DNA from: CAZBUB01 sp046546355
GTDB taxonomy: Bacteria > Desulfobacterota > Desulfovibrionia > Desulfovibrionales > Desulfothermaceae
DNA: 6,279 bases
Reading direction: 5' to 3'
NCBI GenBank assembly: GCA_046546355.1
Contig: JBKGXZ010000098.1
Coordinates: 1-6,279, forward strand
Every line of letters begins with the position of its first letter. Position 1 is the stretch's first letter. The notes under the pieces are model-generated. The model made no database searches, was not told the origin of the DNA, and was given only the letters and a program-made list of their open reading frames with translations. Shown here one piece after another: positions 4,796-6,279 of the stretch. The position numbers and the translations under genes were made by a program.

Positions 4796-6279
4796 GCGGA
4801 GGCACAGGGCATTGCGATCTTGACCCGGGTCAGATCCTGGCTGTCATCCACTTCCAGCTGGATCTCATAGCCCATGGTCTGCGCCGTGAGCCAGGCGGAG
4901 TATGTGCCCAGGCCGGTGCCGTGTTTTTTGCCGAAAGTCCTGTACTTGGCAAAGAAGTCCTCCCGCACTGCCTGGGGCACTGCTCCCTGGTTGACAATAC
5001 TCAGCCAGAGCTGCTGGTTTTGAGAGACATCCATGACTACCTCCTGACCCTGGGCAGAAGCCTCTACAGCATTCACGAATAGATTGGCCAGCATAGTGTA
5101 TAAAAGGCGCTCCTCAGCCTTAACCAGTAGGGAGTCTTCTTGCTCCAGGGCAGCACCATGCAGCTGGATCCTGGCCTGCAGACCTGCAGCCTTCAGCCTG
5201 GACTGGTTATCGGTTATCAGCTGCCGCAGCACTGCCAATAGATCCACCTCCTGGGGCTGATATGCATAACTGCCCATCTCCATCTTGAACATGTCCAGGG
5301 ACAAATTGACCATGTTCAGCATCTTCCAGCCGGTCTGCTCGATATAGCCCAAAAGCTCCCTTTGCTCATCGGTCAGGTTCTCCTCCTGCAGCATGGCTTG
5401 AGGCAGACCAATAATCCCATTCAGAGGGCTCTTCAGGTCGTGGCGCATGATGCGCTCCACGTCCACCTTGATCCTTTCCAGGTTCTTCTGGTCTGTAATG
5501 TCCTCCTTGACCCCCACATAGTTGATGATCTGCCCTGCCTCGTCCTTGACCGGAGCAATGGCTGCCTGCTCCCAGTACAGCTCCCCGCTTTTTCTCAAGT
5601 TATGGAACTCCCCGCGCCAGGTCTTGCCGGAGCTGATGGTCTCCCACAGCTCCCTGTAAAATTCCTGGCTGTGCTCCCCTGACTTGAGGATCCTGGGATT
5701 CTGGCCCATTGCCTCCTGATAGCTGTAGCCGGTGATCTGGCTGAAGGCCTGATTCACGTATTCGATACTGCCCTGGGTATCCGTGATCACTATGGGCATG
5801 GGGCTGTTCTCCACTGCCAGTCTGAGCTTGTTCAGCTCCAGCTCCCTTTGCTTGCGCTGGGTCATGTCCAAGCCCAGCATGGCCACTCCGCTCAGCTCCC
5901 CGGTTTCCGGATCCAGCACCGGAAACAGGTAATGCTGCATGGTCCTGGCCCAGTGGACTGTCTCGTACTGCAGGGGGTGCTTGCTGCTTTGCATCACCTG
6001 CAGCATGACTCCAAAATCCTTTGCTGCCTGCTCAGGCAGCAGATCAGTCAGCCTCCGGCCAGGGAGGTTCTGTACAGGAGTGCCCAGCCGCCTGGCCACA
6101 GTGGAATTGGCCTGCCGGATCCTGCCCTGGGGATCCAACAGCAAAGCAGATTCCTGAATAGCCTCCAGCAGGGAGCTTAGCTGTTCTGCCTGTCTGGCTA
6201 TGGTCTCTTCCGCCTGCTTTTGCCTGCTGATGTCCAGGAGCACCCCTTCCAGGAATACAGGCTGGCCCTTTTCATCCGG
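4792..6279 (-). CDS. PAS-domain sensor histidine kinase, 5' end outside the window
   Basis: The frame is open to the window edge, giving 495 visible C-terminal residues. Numbered from the first visible residue, it begins with the tail of a PAS/PAC domain (1-22, ending D-I-S-R-Q-K-Q). PAS domains follow at about 32-142 and 150-266; the second has the classic V-N-Q-A-F and I-T-G-Y motifs. The dimerisation/phospho-acceptor helix contains R-H280-D-L-K-S-P. The catalytic domain has N399 and N403 in the N-box, N430-Q-G432 in place of the usual D-x-G of the G1 box, and G454-T-G-L-G458 in the G2 box. No receiver domain is attached and no transmembrane segment is visible, though either could lie upstream. 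A GTG at 6243 could be mistaken for a start, but it is an internal Val within the PAC motif. The response regulator partner and signal are unknown. It converges on the DsrE-family gene with a 4-bp overlap. Confidence 0.9.
   Translation of the reverse strand, partial: PDEKGQPVFLEGVLLDISRQKQAEETIARQAEQLSSLLEAIQESALLLDPQGRIRQANSTVARRLGTPVQNLPGRRLTDLLPEQAAKDFGVMLQVMQSSKHPLQYETVHWARTMQHYLFPVLDPETGELSGVAMLGLDMTQRKQRELELNKLRLAVENSPMPIVITDTQGSIEYVNQAFSQITGYSYQEAMGQNPRILKSGEHSQEFYRELWETISSGKTWRGEFHNLRKSGELYWEQAAIAPVKDEAGQIINYVGVKEDITDQKNLERIKVDVERIMRHDLKSPLNGIIGLPQAMLQEENLTDEQRELLGYIEQTGWKMLNMVNLSLDMFKMEMGSYAYQPQEVDLLAVLRQLITDNQSRLKAAGLQARIQLHGAALEQEDSLLVKAEERLLYTMLANLFVNAVEASAQGQEVVMDVSQNQQLWLSIVNQGAVPQAVREDFFAKYRTFGKKHGTGLGTYSAWLTAQTMGYEIQLEVDDSQDLTRVKIAMPCASA

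Noticed and set aside
4792..6243. Histidine kinase starting at GTG 6243
   Set aside because: Twelve more codons upstream to the window edge continue a typical PAS/PAC tail, so this GTG is an internal valine and the gene is 5'-truncated by the window.

Overview
The window looks like part of a bacterial chromosome, most likely an anaerobic, sulfur-metabolising Desulfobacterota (formerly Deltaproteobacteria), perhaps Desulfovibrionales. The inference rests on a DsrE-family protein with an apparent in-frame selenocysteine codon, multi-PAS signalling proteins, strong AGGAGG ribosome binding sites and moderately GC-rich genes. No 16S or other taxonomic marker is present, so the assignment is tentative.

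Positions 139-4180, all on the minus strand, hold a complete four-gene signalling operon related to the Pseudomonas aeruginosa SiaABCD system. Transcription order is siaA (membrane Cache-HAMP-PP2C phosphatase), siaD (GGDEF diguanylate cyclase), siaB (GHKL-like SiaC kinase) and siaC (DUF1987 phospho-switch protein). In the Pseudomonas model, SiaB phosphorylates SiaC, SiaA removes the phosphate in response to an external signal, and unphosphorylated SiaC binds SiaD and stimulates c-di-GMP synthesis, which promotes aggregation and biofilm formation. All four parts are present with intact-looking motifs. The order is A-D-B-C rather than A-B-C-D, and the SiaC phospho-acceptor loop carries serines where the Pseudomonas protein has a threonine.

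Positions 4181-4444 are a divergent intergenic region with one clear hairpin. Facing the other way, 4445-4795 (+) encodes a small DsrE/TusD-family protein. A simple ORF caller would end it at a TGA at 4676-4678, but the same frame continues with family-like sequence to TAG at 4793-4795. The TGA replaces the first residue of a C-x-P-C motif, and a perfect 7-bp hairpin with an AGGUG loop follows at 4694-4712. I read this as a selenoprotein with a UxPC motif. It is the most interesting item in the window.

Positions 4792-6279 (-) hold the C-terminal part of a PAS-PAS histidine kinase whose start lies outside the window. It converges on the DsrE gene, and the two genes share the palindrome CTAG, which supplies both TAG stops. 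Positions 1-138 lie beyond siaC; I see no gene there. No tRNA, rRNA, CRISPR array or insertion sequence was seen.
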